From: Holophaga sp.
GTDB taxonomy: Bacteria > Acidobacteriota > Holophagae > Holophagales > Holophagaceae
NCBI GenBank assembly: GCA_031292735.1
Contig: JARLGP010000177.1
Span: forward strand, 1-25,354
Reading direction: 5' to 3'
Length of the DNA stretch: 25,354 nt
Shown: in pieces, positions 13,032-21,587 of the stretch
Numbering within the stretch: position 1 is the first letter of the stretch
Layout: each line of letters opens with the position of its first letter
Translations under genes and position numbers: made by a program
The notes under the pieces: generated by a model
Told to the model about the DNA's origin: nothing
Databases searched by the model: none
The model's input: only the letters and a program-made list of their open reading frames with translations

Positions 13032-14445
13032 GGCGGACGAGCCGCTGGCTCCCGGGCTGTGGAAGATCGTGGTGGTGGCCATGCTCGGGCCCCTGCTTTC
13101 CAACCTGGACGCCACGGTCGTCAATGTCTCCCTGTCCAGCCTCGCCCACCATCTGCACGCGACCCTGGCGACGATCCAGTGGGTGACCAGCGGATACCTG
13201 CTGGCCCTGGCCCTGATGCTGCCGCTCACCGGCTGGCTGGTGGACCGGATCGGCGCCAAGCGCCTCTATCTGATCTGCTTTTCCGGGTTCACGCTGGCGT
13301 CCATGCTTTGCGGACTGGCCTGGTCCTCGGGGTCGCTGATCGGGTTCCGGGTGCTCCAGGGGATGGCCGGCGGACTGCTGGCGCCCATGGCGCAGATGAT
13401 GACGGCCCGGGTGGCCGGAAAGCACATGGCGCGGGTGATGGGCTACGCGTCCGTCCCGGTCCTGCTGGGGCCGGTCCTGGGCCCGGTGCTGGCCGGGGCG
13501 ATCCTGCAGCACGCGTCCTGGCGCTGGCTCTTCTACATCAACCTGCCCATCGGGGTGCTGGCCGTGGTGCTGGCCGGGCTGGTCCTGCCGGACGATCGCG
13601 GGGAAGCCCAGCCGCGCGTCTTCGACCTTTCCGGGTTCCTGTTGCTCTCCCCCGGCCTGGTCCTGCTCCTGTATGGGGGTGACCACGCCAACCAGCGCGG
13701 CGGCATCCTCCTGTTCCTGCTGGCGCTCCTGCTGCTGGCCGGATTCGTCGGGCACGCCCGGCGGGCGGGCGCTTCCGCGCTGATCGATCTGCGCCTGTTC
13801 CGCAGCGGGATCTTCTCCTGCGCGGCGGTCACCCAGTTCCTGGTGAACGGGATCGCCTTCGCGGGTCAGATGCTGGTCCCGTTCTTCTTCGTCCTCGCAT
13901 GCCACCTCTCTCCGGCGCGTACCGGCTGGATGATGGCGCCGGTGGGCCTGGGCATGATGGTCTGCTCGCCCTTCCAGGGAGCCTTGAGCGAACGGTTCGG
14001 CATCCGCCCCGTCGCCGCGGCGGGCGCTCTGTTGGCCCTGCTCGGCACCGTGCCGTTCGCGCTCATGGCCAGCCACGGCCTTCTCCTGCCGGTGGCGGCC
14101 ATCGCCCTCCTGGCCCGCGGAGCGGGCCTCGGCTCGATCGGCATCGCGTCGATATCGGCCGCCTACGCCTCGATCCCCACGGCCGAACTGCCCATGGCCA
14201 CCACGGCGATCAACATCGTCCAGCGGTTCGGCGGGCCGACGGTGACCACCCTGGTTTCCACCTTCCTGGCCCTGAGGCTCGGCAGCGCGGTGTCCATGGC
14301 TCACCCCAGCGCGGCGTTCGCCGAGGCCTTCTGGCTGCTGTCCGGCCTCCACGCGCTTTGCCTGGCGGCCACCCTGGGGCTGCCCAGGGTCCTCGGCCTT
14401 GGGGGCCCAGGCGTCCAGAAGGCCCTGGCGCTTTCCGGCCGCTGA
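13015..14445 (+). CDS. DHA2-family (EmrB/QacA type) MFS drug exporter
   Basis: About 476 residues with 14 predicted membrane segments, a proton-driven efflux pump of the DHA2 family. Motifs: NLDATVVNVSLSSLA in segment 1, the loop motif GWLVDRIGAKRLYL (motif A), RVLQGMAGGLLAPMAQMM (motif B) and GPVLGPVLAGAIL (motif C, antiporter signature). The start is uncertain: the frame opens at a TTG at 13015, overlapping the upstream gene by 17 bp, and a second TTG lies at 13024. Neither has a clear ribosome-binding site, so translation is probably coupled to the isochorismatase-like gene. No periplasmic adaptor (EmrA-like) gene is adjacent. Confidence 0.9.
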   Translation: MIPLDRADEPLAPGLWKIVVVAMLGPLLSNLDATVVNVSLSSLAHHLHATLATIQWVTSGYLLALALMLPLTGWLVDRIGAKRLYLICFSGFTLASMLCGLAWSSGSLIGFRVLQGMAGGLLAPMAQMMTARVAGKHMARVMGYASVPVLLGPVLGPVLAGAILQHASWRWLFYINLPIGVLAVVLAGLVLPDDRGEAQPRVFDLSGFLLLSPGLVLLLYGGDHANQRGGILLFLLALLLLAGFVGHARRAGASALIDLRLFRSGIFSCAAVTQFLVNGIAFAGQMLVPFFFVLACHLSPARTGWMMAPVGLGMMVCSPFQGALSERFGIRPVAAAGALLALLGTVPFALMASHGLLLPVAAIALLARGAGLGSIGIASISAAYASIPTAELPMATTAINIVQRFGGPTVTTLVSTFLALRLGSAVSMAHPSAAFAEAFWLLSGLHALCLAATLGLPRVLGLGGPGVQKALALSGR

Positions 14446-14540
14446 CCGCCCCGGCGATCTGCCATCCTGGGACTACAGCCACCAGGCGCTGTGCGCGGCA
14501 AAGGTCTCAGGTCTGGAACCTGTAATCCAGTGAGTCAATA

Positions 14541-14662
14541 CCTGCTTTTATCCTGTTCATCCCCGTCGTAAAAAGACGCTGGGTGCTTCGGCGCGAACTG
14601 TTCCAACGGCTCGGCACCATCCATGGCTTTTTTGCGACGGGGATGAGAAGGATAAAAGCAGG
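14541..14662. mobile_element. MITE/REP-like palindromic element, 122 bp
   Basis: Two 28-bp arms (14541-14568 and 14635-14662), starting CCTGCTTTTATCCT and ending AGGATAAAAGCAGG, are inverted repeats with two mismatches around a 66-bp centre that has further short complementarity (GGTGC and GCACC). It contains no open frame. It lies between the convergent MFS and EthD-like genes and may also stop transcription from both sides. No target-site duplication is evident. Confidence 0.65.
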
Positions 14663-14717
14663 GCTTGGCCTCGCTTGATTCATCCGTCAGACGGCAGCGC
14701 CGGCAGAGGGTGCCTTG

Positions 14718-15029
14718 TCAGATCACGTCTTCCATATCGGTGTAGATGAAGGTGACCCCGCCCGTGGCGAAATTCGGCACATCCGCCACGGCGGCCCTGC
14801 CTTCGGGCGAATCCAGGATCGCCTCCAGCGCGGCCCGGCTTTCGGCGTACAGATCGGCGATGTAGAAGTACGGCGAGGGCTTCCCGTCGGGCATGCCCAC
14901 CGCCTTGCCGACCGTCCACTTCTTGAGGCCCTTCATCTTCTTGGCGATGGGGATGTGCTTCTCGTAGTAGTGGTCCAGGAACGCCTTGGGATCTTTGGGG
15001 TGCCCGTAGAGGATGAGCAGCCGGATCAT
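14718..15029 (-). CDS. EthD-like small protein
   Basis: A 103-residue protein of the EthD family (dimeric alpha+beta barrel, ferredoxin-like). It has the family pattern near the N-terminus (MIRLLILYGHPKDPKAFLDHYYEKHIPIAKKM) and ends VTFIYTDMEDVI. Family members include EthD of ethyl tert-butyl ether degradation and small polyketide-cyclase-like enzymes, but most have no known reaction. AGGAGG lies 6 nt before the ATG at 15029. It is the last gene of the Tm-1/PEP-hydrolase-like operon, 74 nt after the preceding gene, so a role in the same pathway is likely. Confidence 0.85.
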   Translation of the reverse strand: MIRLLILYGHPKDPKAFLDHYYEKHIPIAKKMKGLKKWTVGKAVGMPDGKPSPYFYIADLYAESRAALEAILDSPEGRAAVADVPNFATGGVTFIYTDMEDVI

Positions 15030-15103
15030 GGTTTGCCTCCTTCAGGAAAGGATGGGCGGGGCCGTGGGCGCGGCCCCGCGGGTTGGGTGACGCAAGCGAT
15101 CGG

Positions 15104-15937
15104 TCAGGCCAGCTTGAGCTTCTTGAATTCCTGGACCTGGCTACGGATGGCCCGCTCGGTGGGCAGCCGCTCGATGCTGGAGGCGCCGAAGAATCCGGCG
15201 ATCCCGGGCATGCGCGCCAGGGCCTTGCCGACGTTCTCGGGCTCGTCGAACGGGCCGCCGTGGCAGATGACGAGGATGTCCTTGCGCACCTTGCGCCCGG
15301 CCTCGGCGATGGCCATGACCCGCTCGATGGCGGCATCCAGGGAAAGCGCGACGCCTGCGCCGATGGTGCCGGCGGTGGTGAGGCCCACGTGGGCCACCAG
15401 CTGGTCGGCGCCGGCCTTGGCCATGGCCTTGGCCTGGTCGGTGTCGAACACGTAGGGCGAGGTGAACAGGTCGATCTCATGGGCCAGGCGGATGGTCTCG
15501 ATCTCCTTGTCGTAGCCCATGCCGGTGGCTTCGAGGTTGGCCCTGAAGTTGCCGTCGATCAGGCCGACGGTGGGGAAGTTCTGCACCCCGTCGAAGCCCA
15601 TCTCCTTGAGCTGCTTGAGGAACACCGGCATCAGGCGGAACGGGTCGGTGCCGTTCACGCCGGCCAGCACGGGGACGTTCTTGACCACGGGCAGCACTTC
15701 GCTGGCCATCTCCACGACGATGCCGTTGGCGTCGCCGTACGAGAGCAGCCCGGCCAGGGAACCGCGCCCCGCCATGCGGTAGCGCCCGGAGTTGTAGATG
15801 ATGATCAGGTCGGTGCCGCCGGCTTCGGCCAGCTTGGCGGAAATGCCGGTGCCGGCGCCGCAGCCGACGATCGGCTTGCCCGCTTCGCCCTGGGCCCGCA
15901 GGCGGTGGATGATTTCGGTACGTGGGATGAATGGCAT
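15104..15937 (-). CDS. PEP-hydrolase-like TIM-barrel protein (C-terminal half of Tm-1)
   Basis: A 277-residue protein of the phosphoenolpyruvate hydrolase-like TIM-barrel family. Typical stretches are [43 protein letters not shown] near the N-terminus, [14 protein letters not shown], and the C-terminal [13 protein letters not shown] and [14 protein letters not shown]. In plant Tm-1 this domain is fused behind the UPF0261 domain encoded here by the gene just upstream. The ATG at 15937 has AAGGAG 8 nt before it, and the gap to the upstream gene is only 31 nt, so they are co-transcribed. The chemical reaction is not established for most members; a lyase or hydrolase acting on a small phosphorylated or carboxylic acid substrate is a guess. 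Confidence 0.88.
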   Translation of the reverse strand: MPFIPRTEIIHRLRAQGEAGKPIVGCGAGTGISAKLAEAGGTDLIIIYNSGRYRMAGRGSLAGLLSYGDANGIVVEMASEVLPVVKNVPVLAGVNGTDPFRLMPVFLKQLKEMGFDGVQNFPTVGLIDGNFRANLEATGMGYDKEIETIRLAHEIDLFTSPYVFDTDQAKAMAKAGADQLVAHVGLTTAGTIGAGVALSLDAAIERVMAIAEAGRKVRKDILVICHGGPFDEPENVGKALARMPGIAGFFGASSIERLPTERAIRSQVQEFKKLKLA

Positions 15938-15968
15938 GGGTAATGCTCCTTTCGGGAACGGGTGGAAC

Positions 15969-17183
15969 TCAGTGCCTGGGCAGCAGCGACGCCAGGCGGT
16001 TGGCCATGGCGGCGGCGAATTCAGGGTCGTTGATGTGGCAGTCCATCTCCACCAGGTCCACCTTGGTGCGGTCCAGGTGCTGGCGCAGCGCCGCGAACAG
16101 CGCCTGGTCGGCCTCCGGGGAATGGAACGGCTGGCCTTCCGCGTCGATCATGCTGACGCCCTTCAGGGGGATGAAGAGGGCGGTGGGCCCGGTGGCGCGG
16201 TTCAGCTTGCCGGCGATGATCCGGCCCAGGGCCGCGCATTCCTCCGGGGTGGTGCGCATCAGGGTCACGGTGGGGTTGTGCTTGTAGAGGGTGCGGGACT
16301 TGAACTGGGCCGGCACGGTGTCCCAGGGCCCGAAATTGACCATGTCCAGGGCGCCCAGGGAAACCACTTGGGGGACGCCCTTCTGTGCGGCGGCGTCCAG
16401 CCGGGCCGGGCCGGCGGACAGCACGCCGCCCACCAGCTCGTCGCACCATTCGGTGGTGGAGATGTCCGCCACGCCGGTGATGAAGCCGTCGGCGATGAGC
16501 GCCTCCATGGCCCGCCCGCCGCTGCCGGTGGCGTGGAACACCAGCACCTCGAAGCCCTTCTCCTCCAGGCTGGTCCGGACCATGTCGACGCACGGCGTGG
16601 TCACCCCGAACATGGTGGCCGTAATGAGGGGTTTGTCCGTGGCCGGGGGAACGGCCTGCTCCACCATTCCGCAGATGGCCCCGGCCGCGTTGGCGAAGAT
16701 CCGGCGGGAAATCCGGTTCAGGCCCGCCACGTCCACCACGGAGTACATCATCGTGATGTCCTTCACGTCCACGTACGGGGCCACGTTGCCGGACGCCATG
16801 GTGGAGACCATCACCTTGGGCAGTCCCACCGGCAGCGCCTGCATGGCGGCGGTGGCCACCGACGTGCCGCCGGAACCGCCGAGGCTGATGACCCCGTCGA
16901 ACTTTCCTTCGGCCTGCCAGCTCTGGGCCAGGGCCCGGGCCCCCCGGCCCATGACCTCCAGGGACGCTCCCCGGTCGGCGGCCAGGCGCAACGCCGGCAG
17001 GGAACTGCCGCCGGCCTGGGCCACCTGGCTGGCGCTGATGTCGGGGGGGAAGGCGGGGTCACCCTGGATCCCCGTGTCCATCACCAGGGCGGTGTGCCCG
17101 CGGGCCTGGATCAGGTCGCGCACATACCCGAATTCCCGGCCTTTGGTGTCCAGGGTACCGATGATCAGGATGGTTCTTCCCAT
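15969..17183 (-). CDS. Tm-1-like ATP-binding protein (UPF0261)
   Basis: A 404-residue UPF0261 protein, the family of the N-terminal ATP-binding domain of tomato Tm-1. It begins with the nucleotide-binding beta strand and loop ([20 protein letters not shown]), followed by MDTGIQGDP, a glycine-rich loop [33 protein letters not shown] and [14 protein letters not shown], all typical. AGGAGG lies 4 nt before the ATG at 17183. It is the first gene of a three-gene operon with the PEP-hydrolase-like and EthD-like genes. The 161 bp upstream, towards the two-component genes, contains a tandem palindrome that may be its operator. Family assignment is firm; the bacterial substrate is unknown. Confidence 0.92.
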   Translation of the reverse strand: MGRTILIIGTLDTKGREFGYVRDLIQARGHTALVMDTGIQGDPAFPPDISASQVAQAGGSSLPALRLAADRGASLEVMGRGARALAQSWQAEGKFDGVISLGGSGGTSVATAAMQALPVGLPKVMVSTMASGNVAPYVDVKDITMMYSVVDVAGLNRISRRIFANAAGAICGMVEQAVPPATDKPLITATMFGVTTPCVDMVRTSLEEKGFEVLVFHATGSGGRAMEALIADGFITGVADISTTEWCDELVGGVLSAGPARLDAAAQKGVPQVVSLGALDMVNFGPWDTVPAQFKSRTLYKHNPTVTLMRTTPEECAALGRIIAGKLNRATGPTALFIPLKGVSMIDAEGQPFHSPEADQALFAALRQHLDRTKVDLVEMDCHINDPEFAAAMANRLASLLPRH

Positions 17184-17326
17184 ACAGCCTCCTTGGGGCG
17201 AAGCGAGAACGTTCGAGCCGGCGCGGCTCCATCTTGTGCAGGAACAGGATCCAGGTGGGTGTTCGAGTCTGCGCCAGGGCGGGGCCCATCCCCGCGACCC
17301 GAAGGGAGGATTTTCCGGGTGCCTTT

Positions 17327-17352
17327 GGAACTAGTTCCTTGGAACTACTTCC
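17327..17352. promoter_or_regulatory. Tandem palindrome upstream of the Tm-1-like operon
   Basis: GGAACTAGTTCC (17327-17338) is a perfect 12-bp palindrome, followed after TT by GGAACTACTTCC (17341-17352), which has one mismatched symmetric pair. The 14-bp period is compatible with side-by-side dimer binding. The site overlaps the response-regulator stop codon and lies ~145 bp before the Tm-1-like start. Confidence 0.45.
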
Positions 17353-17986
17353 GGTCCGCCTGCAGGGTCCGGCTGACCGCCTCGGTGCGGCTGGAGGCGC
17401 CCATCTTGGCCAGGATGCTGCTCACGTGGTTCTTCACGGTGTTCACGCTGATGCACAGCTTGCGGGCGATCATGGCGTTGCCCAGGCCGGCCGCCATGAG
17501 GCCGAGCACTTCCTTTTCCCGGGCGGTGAGTTCGTTCCCCGGCGGCAGGGCCGGCGGCTCCACCTGCCTGGACAGGGACGAGGTGATCTCCGGGGAGAGG
17601 ATGGGCAGCCCGTGGCAGGAAGCCCGGATGGCCTCGGCCAGCCGCGCGGCGGGGACGTTCTTCAGGAGATAGCTGGTGGCGCCGGCCTTCAGGGCGGCCT
17701 TGACCAGCTTGTCCTCGCCGAAGCTGGACAGGGCGATCAGCCGGATCCCGGGCCACTGCTGGTGGATGATGCGGATGGCCTCCACCCCGTCCATCTCCGG
17801 CATCACCAGGTCCATCAGCACCGCGTCCGGCTGCAGCTCCTGGCACAGGCGCACGGCGTCGCCGCCGGTGGCGGCCTCCCCGACCCGCTGCAGGTCCGGA
17901 TAGGCCCGCAGGAAGGCGGCCAGCCCTTCCCGCAGCATGTCGTGGTCGTCCGCGATGAGCACCCGGATCGGTCGCGCTTTAGGCAT
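17345..17986 (-). CDS. NarL/FixJ-type response regulator
   Basis: A 213-residue protein. The receiver domain (1-~125) has the acidic pocket DDH (13-15), phosphoacceptor Asp59 ([13 protein letters not shown]), Ser87/Ser88 and Lys109. The output domain (~148-210) is a LuxR/NarL helix-turn-helix ([19 protein letters not shown], then [23 protein letters not shown]). Its ATG lies 8 nt inside the end of the histidine kinase gene, so the pair is translationally coupled and should be cognate. The target genes are not shown directly; the Tm-1-like operon immediately downstream in the same orientation is the obvious candidate. Confidence 0.95.
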   Translation of the reverse strand: MPKARPIRVLIADDHDMLREGLAAFLRAYPDLQRVGEAATGGDAVRLCQELQPDAVLMDLVMPEMDGVEAIRIIHQQWPGIRLIALSSFGEDKLVKAALKAGATSYLLKNVPAARLAEAIRASCHGLPILSPEITSSLSRQVEPPALPPGNELTAREKEVLGLMAAGLGNAMIARKLCISVNTVKNHVSSILAKMGASSRTEAVSRTLQADRK

Positions 17987-19673
17987 GGGTCCCTTCCTTT
18001 CCGCCGCATGGGCAGACCACGGTGATCCGCGCCCCCCGGCCCGGCTCGCTGTGGATGTCCAGCCGGGCCCCCAGCGCCTCGGCCCGCTCCCGCATGATGC
18101 CCAGGCCCAGCCGGTTCGGCGCCACCTCGGCCGGGTCGAAGCCGCGCCCGTTGTCCTCGATCACCAGCCGGACCCGGTCCGGCATCCACTGCAGCGCGAT
18201 GGATGCCTGGGTCGCCTTGGAATGCTTGGCGATGTTGTTCAGGGATTCCTGGGCCAGGCGGTAGATGCCGATCTGCAGGTCCGGCGCCAGGGGCCGCTCG
18301 CCCTCCACGGTCACGGCGATGTCCAGCTTCTTCCGGCTCATGACCGCCTGGGCCAGCTGCTGCATCAGGCTGCCCAGGGTCGCCTCCAGCAGGGCGGCCG
18401 GGCGCAGCTCCACCAGCAGGCTGCGCATCTCGGCCAGGGCGCCGCGGGTCAGCCGCCCCAGCTGCTCCAGGTTGCTCATGCCCTCCCCGGGGTCCTCCGC
18501 CCAGACCGCCGGCAGCACGTCGGCGATCAGGCTGGTGGTCCACAGGGTCTGGCTGACGGCGTCGTGCAGGTCCCTGGCCAGCCTCTGGCGCTCCTTCAGG
18601 GTGGCCAGCTCCTGGGCCTGCTCGTAGAGGTGGGCGTTGTTGATGGCGATCGCCGCCTGGTCGGCGAAGGCCCGCAGGCGCTGGACGTGCAGGGGCGTGA
18701 AGAAGCGCGGCGTGGCGCTGTTGAGGTTGATGAAGCCGAGGACCATGCTGTCCATCTCGATCGGCGCGCCCAGGCAGGACCGCACCCAGCGCCGGTCGGG
18801 GTCGGCCACCCAGTCGATGGCGCCGGCCCGGTGGTTCACGATCACCGGCTGGTGGCTGTGGGTCATCTGCTTGAGCCGGGGGAAGTCGTTGATCCGGATC
18901 CGGCAGCCGAGGTTGCGGGCCGGCTCGAACTGCCCGTTCTGGTCGCGGAAGCGCACCACCCGCGCCTGGGTTCCCTCGGCCAGCACGATGTTGGCGGTCT
19001 CGTGCGGCACCACCCGGGCGATGGCGACCAGGATGCGGTCCAGCACTTCGTCCAGGTCCAGGGTGCTGGTCAGCAGGGCCGCCGTGTCCCGCAGGGCCTC
19101 GGCCAGGGTGCGCTGCTCGCGCTCGGCCGCGGTGCGCTCCTTGACCCGGGTCTCCAGCTCGTCGTGGGCCCGCTGCAGCGCCTCTTCGGCCAGGCGCTGC
19201 TCGGTGACGTCCTCGTAGGTGCCCAGGATCCCCACCACCCTGCCTTCGCGGTCGTGCAGGGGAATCTTGTTGGTGATCACCCGGGCCAGCTTGCCGTCGG
19301 CCTGGGCCTGGGTCTCGTTGAACTGGTATTCCGGGAGGTCCAGTCCCATGACCCTTTGATCTATCTGCCGGTAGGAATCGGCCTGCTCCCGGGTGAAGGG
19401 GAGATCGTAGTCGGTCTTGCCCACGATGTGCTCGGGCGGCCCGACCCCCACATCGATGGCGAAGTTGCGGTTGCACCAGACGTAGGCCGAATCGCGGTCC
19501 TTCCAGAACACCGCCTGGGGGATGTTGTCCAGCACCAGCTGCAGGAGCTGGGTCACCTGGGAACTGCTGCGGTGCTGCCCCGACAGCATGCGCCGCCAGA
19601 AATCACCCATGGACGGGTGCCGGGCCGGCGCATGGGGCCGGTCCGGCGCCACGGGACGGATGGGCTTTTTCAT
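17979..19673 (-). CDS. Cytoplasmic PAS-GAF sensor histidine kinase (NarX/LiaS class)
   Basis: A 564-residue protein without membrane segments, so the signal is intracellular or membrane-permeant. PAS domain at ~42-160 ([18 protein letters not shown], then the PAC-type end [13 protein letters not shown]), a coiled coil at 160-195, a GAF domain at ~200-348 ([30 protein letters not shown]), HisKA_3 dimerisation domain with phosphoacceptor His370 ([17 protein letters not shown]), and an HATPase_c domain at ~455-555 with N-box [10 protein letters not shown] (476-485), DNGRGFD (507-513) and GLGIMRERA. The ATG at 19673 has only a weak GAAGG 12 nt upstream. It partners with the overlapping response regulator. 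No haem- or flavin-binding motif could be identified in PAS or GAF. Confidence 0.95.
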   Translation of the reverse strand: MKKPIRPVAPDRPHAPARHPSMGDFWRRMLSGQHRSSSQVTQLLQLVLDNIPQAVFWKDRDSAYVWCNRNFAIDVGVGPPEHIVGKTDYDLPFTREQADSYRQIDQRVMGLDLPEYQFNETQAQADGKLARVITNKIPLHDREGRVVGILGTYEDVTEQRLAEEALQRAHDELETRVKERTAAEREQRTLAEALRDTAALLTSTLDLDEVLDRILVAIARVVPHETANIVLAEGTQARVVRFRDQNGQFEPARNLGCRIRINDFPRLKQMTHSHQPVIVNHRAGAIDWVADPDRRWVRSCLGAPIEMDSMVLGFINLNSATPRFFTPLHVQRLRAFADQAAIAINNAHLYEQAQELATLKERQRLARDLHDAVSQTLWTTSLIADVLPAVWAEDPGEGMSNLEQLGRLTRGALAEMRSLLVELRPAALLEATLGSLMQQLAQAVMSRKKLDIAVTVEGERPLAPDLQIGIYRLAQESLNNIAKHSKATQASIALQWMPDRVRLVIEDNGRGFDPAEVAPNRLGLGIMRERAEALGARLDIHSEPGRGARITVVCPCGGKEGTHA

Positions 19674-19805
19674 GGAGCGGTGGCCTTCGTTGGGGCTTGG
19701 GACAGGAGGTGATTTTCAGCTTATTGCAAGCCTCCGGGTTTGGCCACCACGGCGTTCCCGAACGCCTCGAAACCCGCTTCGCTGACGCGCCCGGCCTGGG
19801 CCGGA

Positions 19806-20813
19806 TCAGAGCAGGGCGATTTCCGGGTTGCGCGGGCGCGGCAGGCTGAACCAGGCGTCGTCGCAGGCGGCCAGGGCCTCGGCGTCCAGGACCAGGCCGG
19901 GCGCGGCCAGGGTGTCGTCCAGCTGCTCCGGCCGGCTCGCCCCGAGCAGCACCGAGCTGATGCCGGGCTGCTGGAGCACCCAGGCCACCGCCACCTGGGA
20001 CAGGGACTGGCCGCGCGGGCCGAAGAACGCCTTCAGCTGCTCCACCGCGTCGAACTGGGCGTCCTGCCAGTAGCGCTCGTGGTAGAGCTGGGTCCGGCCC
20101 TTGAACGCCTCGAAGCGGGTGCCCTTTTCCGGCGCGGCGTTCTTGCGGTGCTTGCCGGTGAGCATCCCGCCGGCAAGCGGGTTGTAGGTGATCACCCCGA
20201 CCCCCTCGGCCCGGCACAGCGGCAGCACTTCATCTTCCATCTGGCGGAACAGGAGGTTGTAGCGCGGCTGGAGGCAGTCGAAGCGCGCCAGGTTCAGCCG
20301 GTCGCTGGTCCACAGGGCCTTGGCCAGCTGCCAGGCCTGGAGGTTGGAACAGCCGGTGTAGCGCACCTTGCCGCTGCGCACCAGGTCATCCATGGCCCGC
20401 AGGGTCTCCTCGATGGGCGTCTCCGGGTCCTCGTGGTGGACCTGGTAGAGGTCGATGTAGTCGGTGCCGAGCCGGCGCAGGCTGTCTTCCACCGCGCGCA
20501 GGATGTGCTTGCGGGACAGGCCGCCGTCCCAGGGGTGCGGGCCCATCCTGGAGAAGACCTTGGTCGCCAGCACGAAATCGTCGCGGCGCGGTTTCAGCCA
20601 CTTGCCGACGATCTCCTCGGCGCGCCCCACCGTCTCCGGCGTCTGCGGCATGGGATAGCCGTCCGCCACATCGATGAAGTTGATGCCGCCGGCCGCCGCG
20701 CGGTCCATGATCGCGAAGGCGGTGGCCTCGTCCGCCTGGCCTCCGAAGGTCATGGTGCCCAGGCAGAGCTCCGACACCTTCAAACCGGTCCGTCCCAAAC
20801 GTCTGATTTTCAA
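19806..20813 (-). CDS. Aldo/keto reductase
   Basis: About 335 residues, an NADPH-dependent (beta/alpha)8-barrel oxidoreductase. With the TTG start at 20813, the catalytic tetrad is Asp48 (NFIDVADGYP), Tyr53, Lys85 (LATKVF) and His126 (DLYQVHHED). The nucleotide-binding end is visible in ISSVLLGASRPEQLDD. The TTG is preceded by AGGGG with a 5-nt spacer and begins with the family-typical LKIRRLGRTGLKVSELCLG. A GTG at 20849 is also in frame but lies only a few bases past a TATAGT -10-like element (20857-20852), so it may not be in the transcript. It is divergent from a TetR gene, which may regulate it. The substrate is unknown. Confidence 0.92.
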   Translation of the reverse strand: MKIRRLGRTGLKVSELCLGTMTFGGQADEATAFAIMDRAAAGGINFIDVADGYPMPQTPETVGRAEEIVGKWLKPRRDDFVLATKVFSRMGPHPWDGGLSRKHILRAVEDSLRRLGTDYIDLYQVHHEDPETPIEETLRAMDDLVRSGKVRYTGCSNLQAWQLAKALWTSDRLNLARFDCLQPRYNLLFRQMEDEVLPLCRAEGVGVITYNPLAGGMLTGKHRKNAAPEKGTRFEAFKGRTQLYHERYWQDAQFDAVEQLKAFFGPRGQSLSQVAVAWVLQQPGISSVLLGASRPEQLDDTLAAPGLVLDAEALAACDDAWFSLPRPRNPEIALL

Positions 20814-20851
20814 GTTGGCCCCTGTCGCAGTTGGATCTGGGTTAGGCACCT

Positions 20852-20857
20852 ACTATA
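20852..20857 (-). promoter_or_regulatory. Possible -10 element of the aldo/keto reductase gene
   Basis: TATAGT read on the minus strand, 38 nt before the preferred TTG start. No clear -35 element is visible, so this is tentative. Confidence 0.35.
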
Positions 20858-20925
20858 CCGCCGCGCCGCCCGGTCATGCCCGCCGAACGCCACGGGCCAG
20901 ATGGACCGGCTGAGAAAATTTCCTC

Positions 20926-20953
20926 TTGACTGATCGGTCCAGAAAGCTAACCT
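20926..20953 (+). promoter_or_regulatory. Promoter and operator of the second TetR gene
   Basis: TTGACT (20926-20931) and TAACCT (20948-20953) are separated by 16 bp. The imperfect palindrome GACTGATCGGTC (20928-20939) covers the -35 and spacer, as expected for an autorepressor. The 16-mer TTGACTGATCGGTCCA (20926-20941) resembles the site before the downstream dehydrogenase gene. Confidence 0.6.
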
Positions 20954-20959
20954 TTCCCC

Positions 20960-21535
20960 ATGGCACGATGCAAGGCATTCGACGAGGACGAGACCCTGCA
21001 AAGGGCCACGCTGCTGTTCCAGGCCAAGGGCTTCGAAGCCACGTCCATCCAGGACCTGGTGGAGCACCTGGGCATCAACCGCCAGAGCCTCTACGATACC
21101 TACGGCGACAAACAGGCCCTGTGGCTGGCCAGCCTGGAACGCTACCGCCGCGCCGGCTGGCAGGCTTTCGCGGAACTGCTGGAAAGCCGCATGCCGCTGC
21201 GCAAGGCCCTGGGCACCCTGTTCGGTGTGGCGCTGGACCGGCTGTTCTCCCCGGACGGCGCCGCCTGCCTCATGTCCCTGGCCGCCCTGGAGCGGGCCGG
21301 CGACGATCCGGAAACCCGGGCCTGCGTGCAGGACAACCTCAAGCGGTTCTTCGCGCTCTTCGAGGCGCGCCTGCGCCGGGCCCAGGCCGACGGCGAACTG
21401 GGCCCGGGCCACGACCCGGCCGCCCTGGCCCGCTACTTCCAGAACGCCTTCTGCGGCCTTCAGGTCACCGTCCGTTCCGGCGCCAGCCGGGATGACCTGG
21501 AAGACATCGTCCGGGTGACCCTTTCCGTCCTCTGA
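20960..21535 (+). CDS. TetR/AcrR-family transcriptional regulator
   Basis: A 191-residue protein whose N-terminal domain (helix-turn-helix at 28-48, TSIQDLVEHLGINRQSLYDTYGDK) matches TetR regulators of the AcrR/YcdC-like type with the family start FDEDETLQRATLLFQAKGFEATS. The C-terminal domain (FSPDGAACLMSLAALERAGDD) is also typical of this subgroup. The ATG at 20960 is only 7 nt after the -10 box, so the transcript may be nearly leaderless. It lies between a divergent aldo/keto reductase and a downstream short-chain dehydrogenase; regulators of this group often control such oxidoreductases in response to reactive electrophiles, which is inference here. Confidence 0.93.
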   Translation: MARCKAFDEDETLQRATLLFQAKGFEATSIQDLVEHLGINRQSLYDTYGDKQALWLASLERYRRAGWQAFAELLESRMPLRKALGTLFGVALDRLFSPDGAACLMSLAALERAGDDPETRACVQDNLKRFFALFEARLRRAQADGELGPGHDPAALARYFQNAFCGLQVTVRSGASRDDLEDIVRVTLSVL

Positions 21536-21555
21536 TGATTTTTTTTACCTGATTA

Positions 21556-21571
21556 TGGAACGTTTGTTCCA
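21556..21571 (+). promoter_or_regulatory. Operator-like palindrome before the short-chain dehydrogenase
   Basis: TGGAAC-GTTT-GTTCCA is a perfect 6-bp inverted repeat with a 4-bp centre, 16 nt before the ATG at 21588. It follows a run of eight or more T residues after the TetR stop. It agrees with the 16-mer at 20926-20941 in 10 of 16 positions. Confidence 0.55.
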
Positions 21572-21587
21572 ATCTAGGAGTCCCATC

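Noticed and set aside
21555..21587. Upstream in-frame ATG for the short-chain dehydrogenase
   Set aside because: It lies inside the palindromic operator without a ribosome-binding site, whereas the ATG at 21588 has TAGGAG at the right distance and starts at the usual SDR N-terminus.
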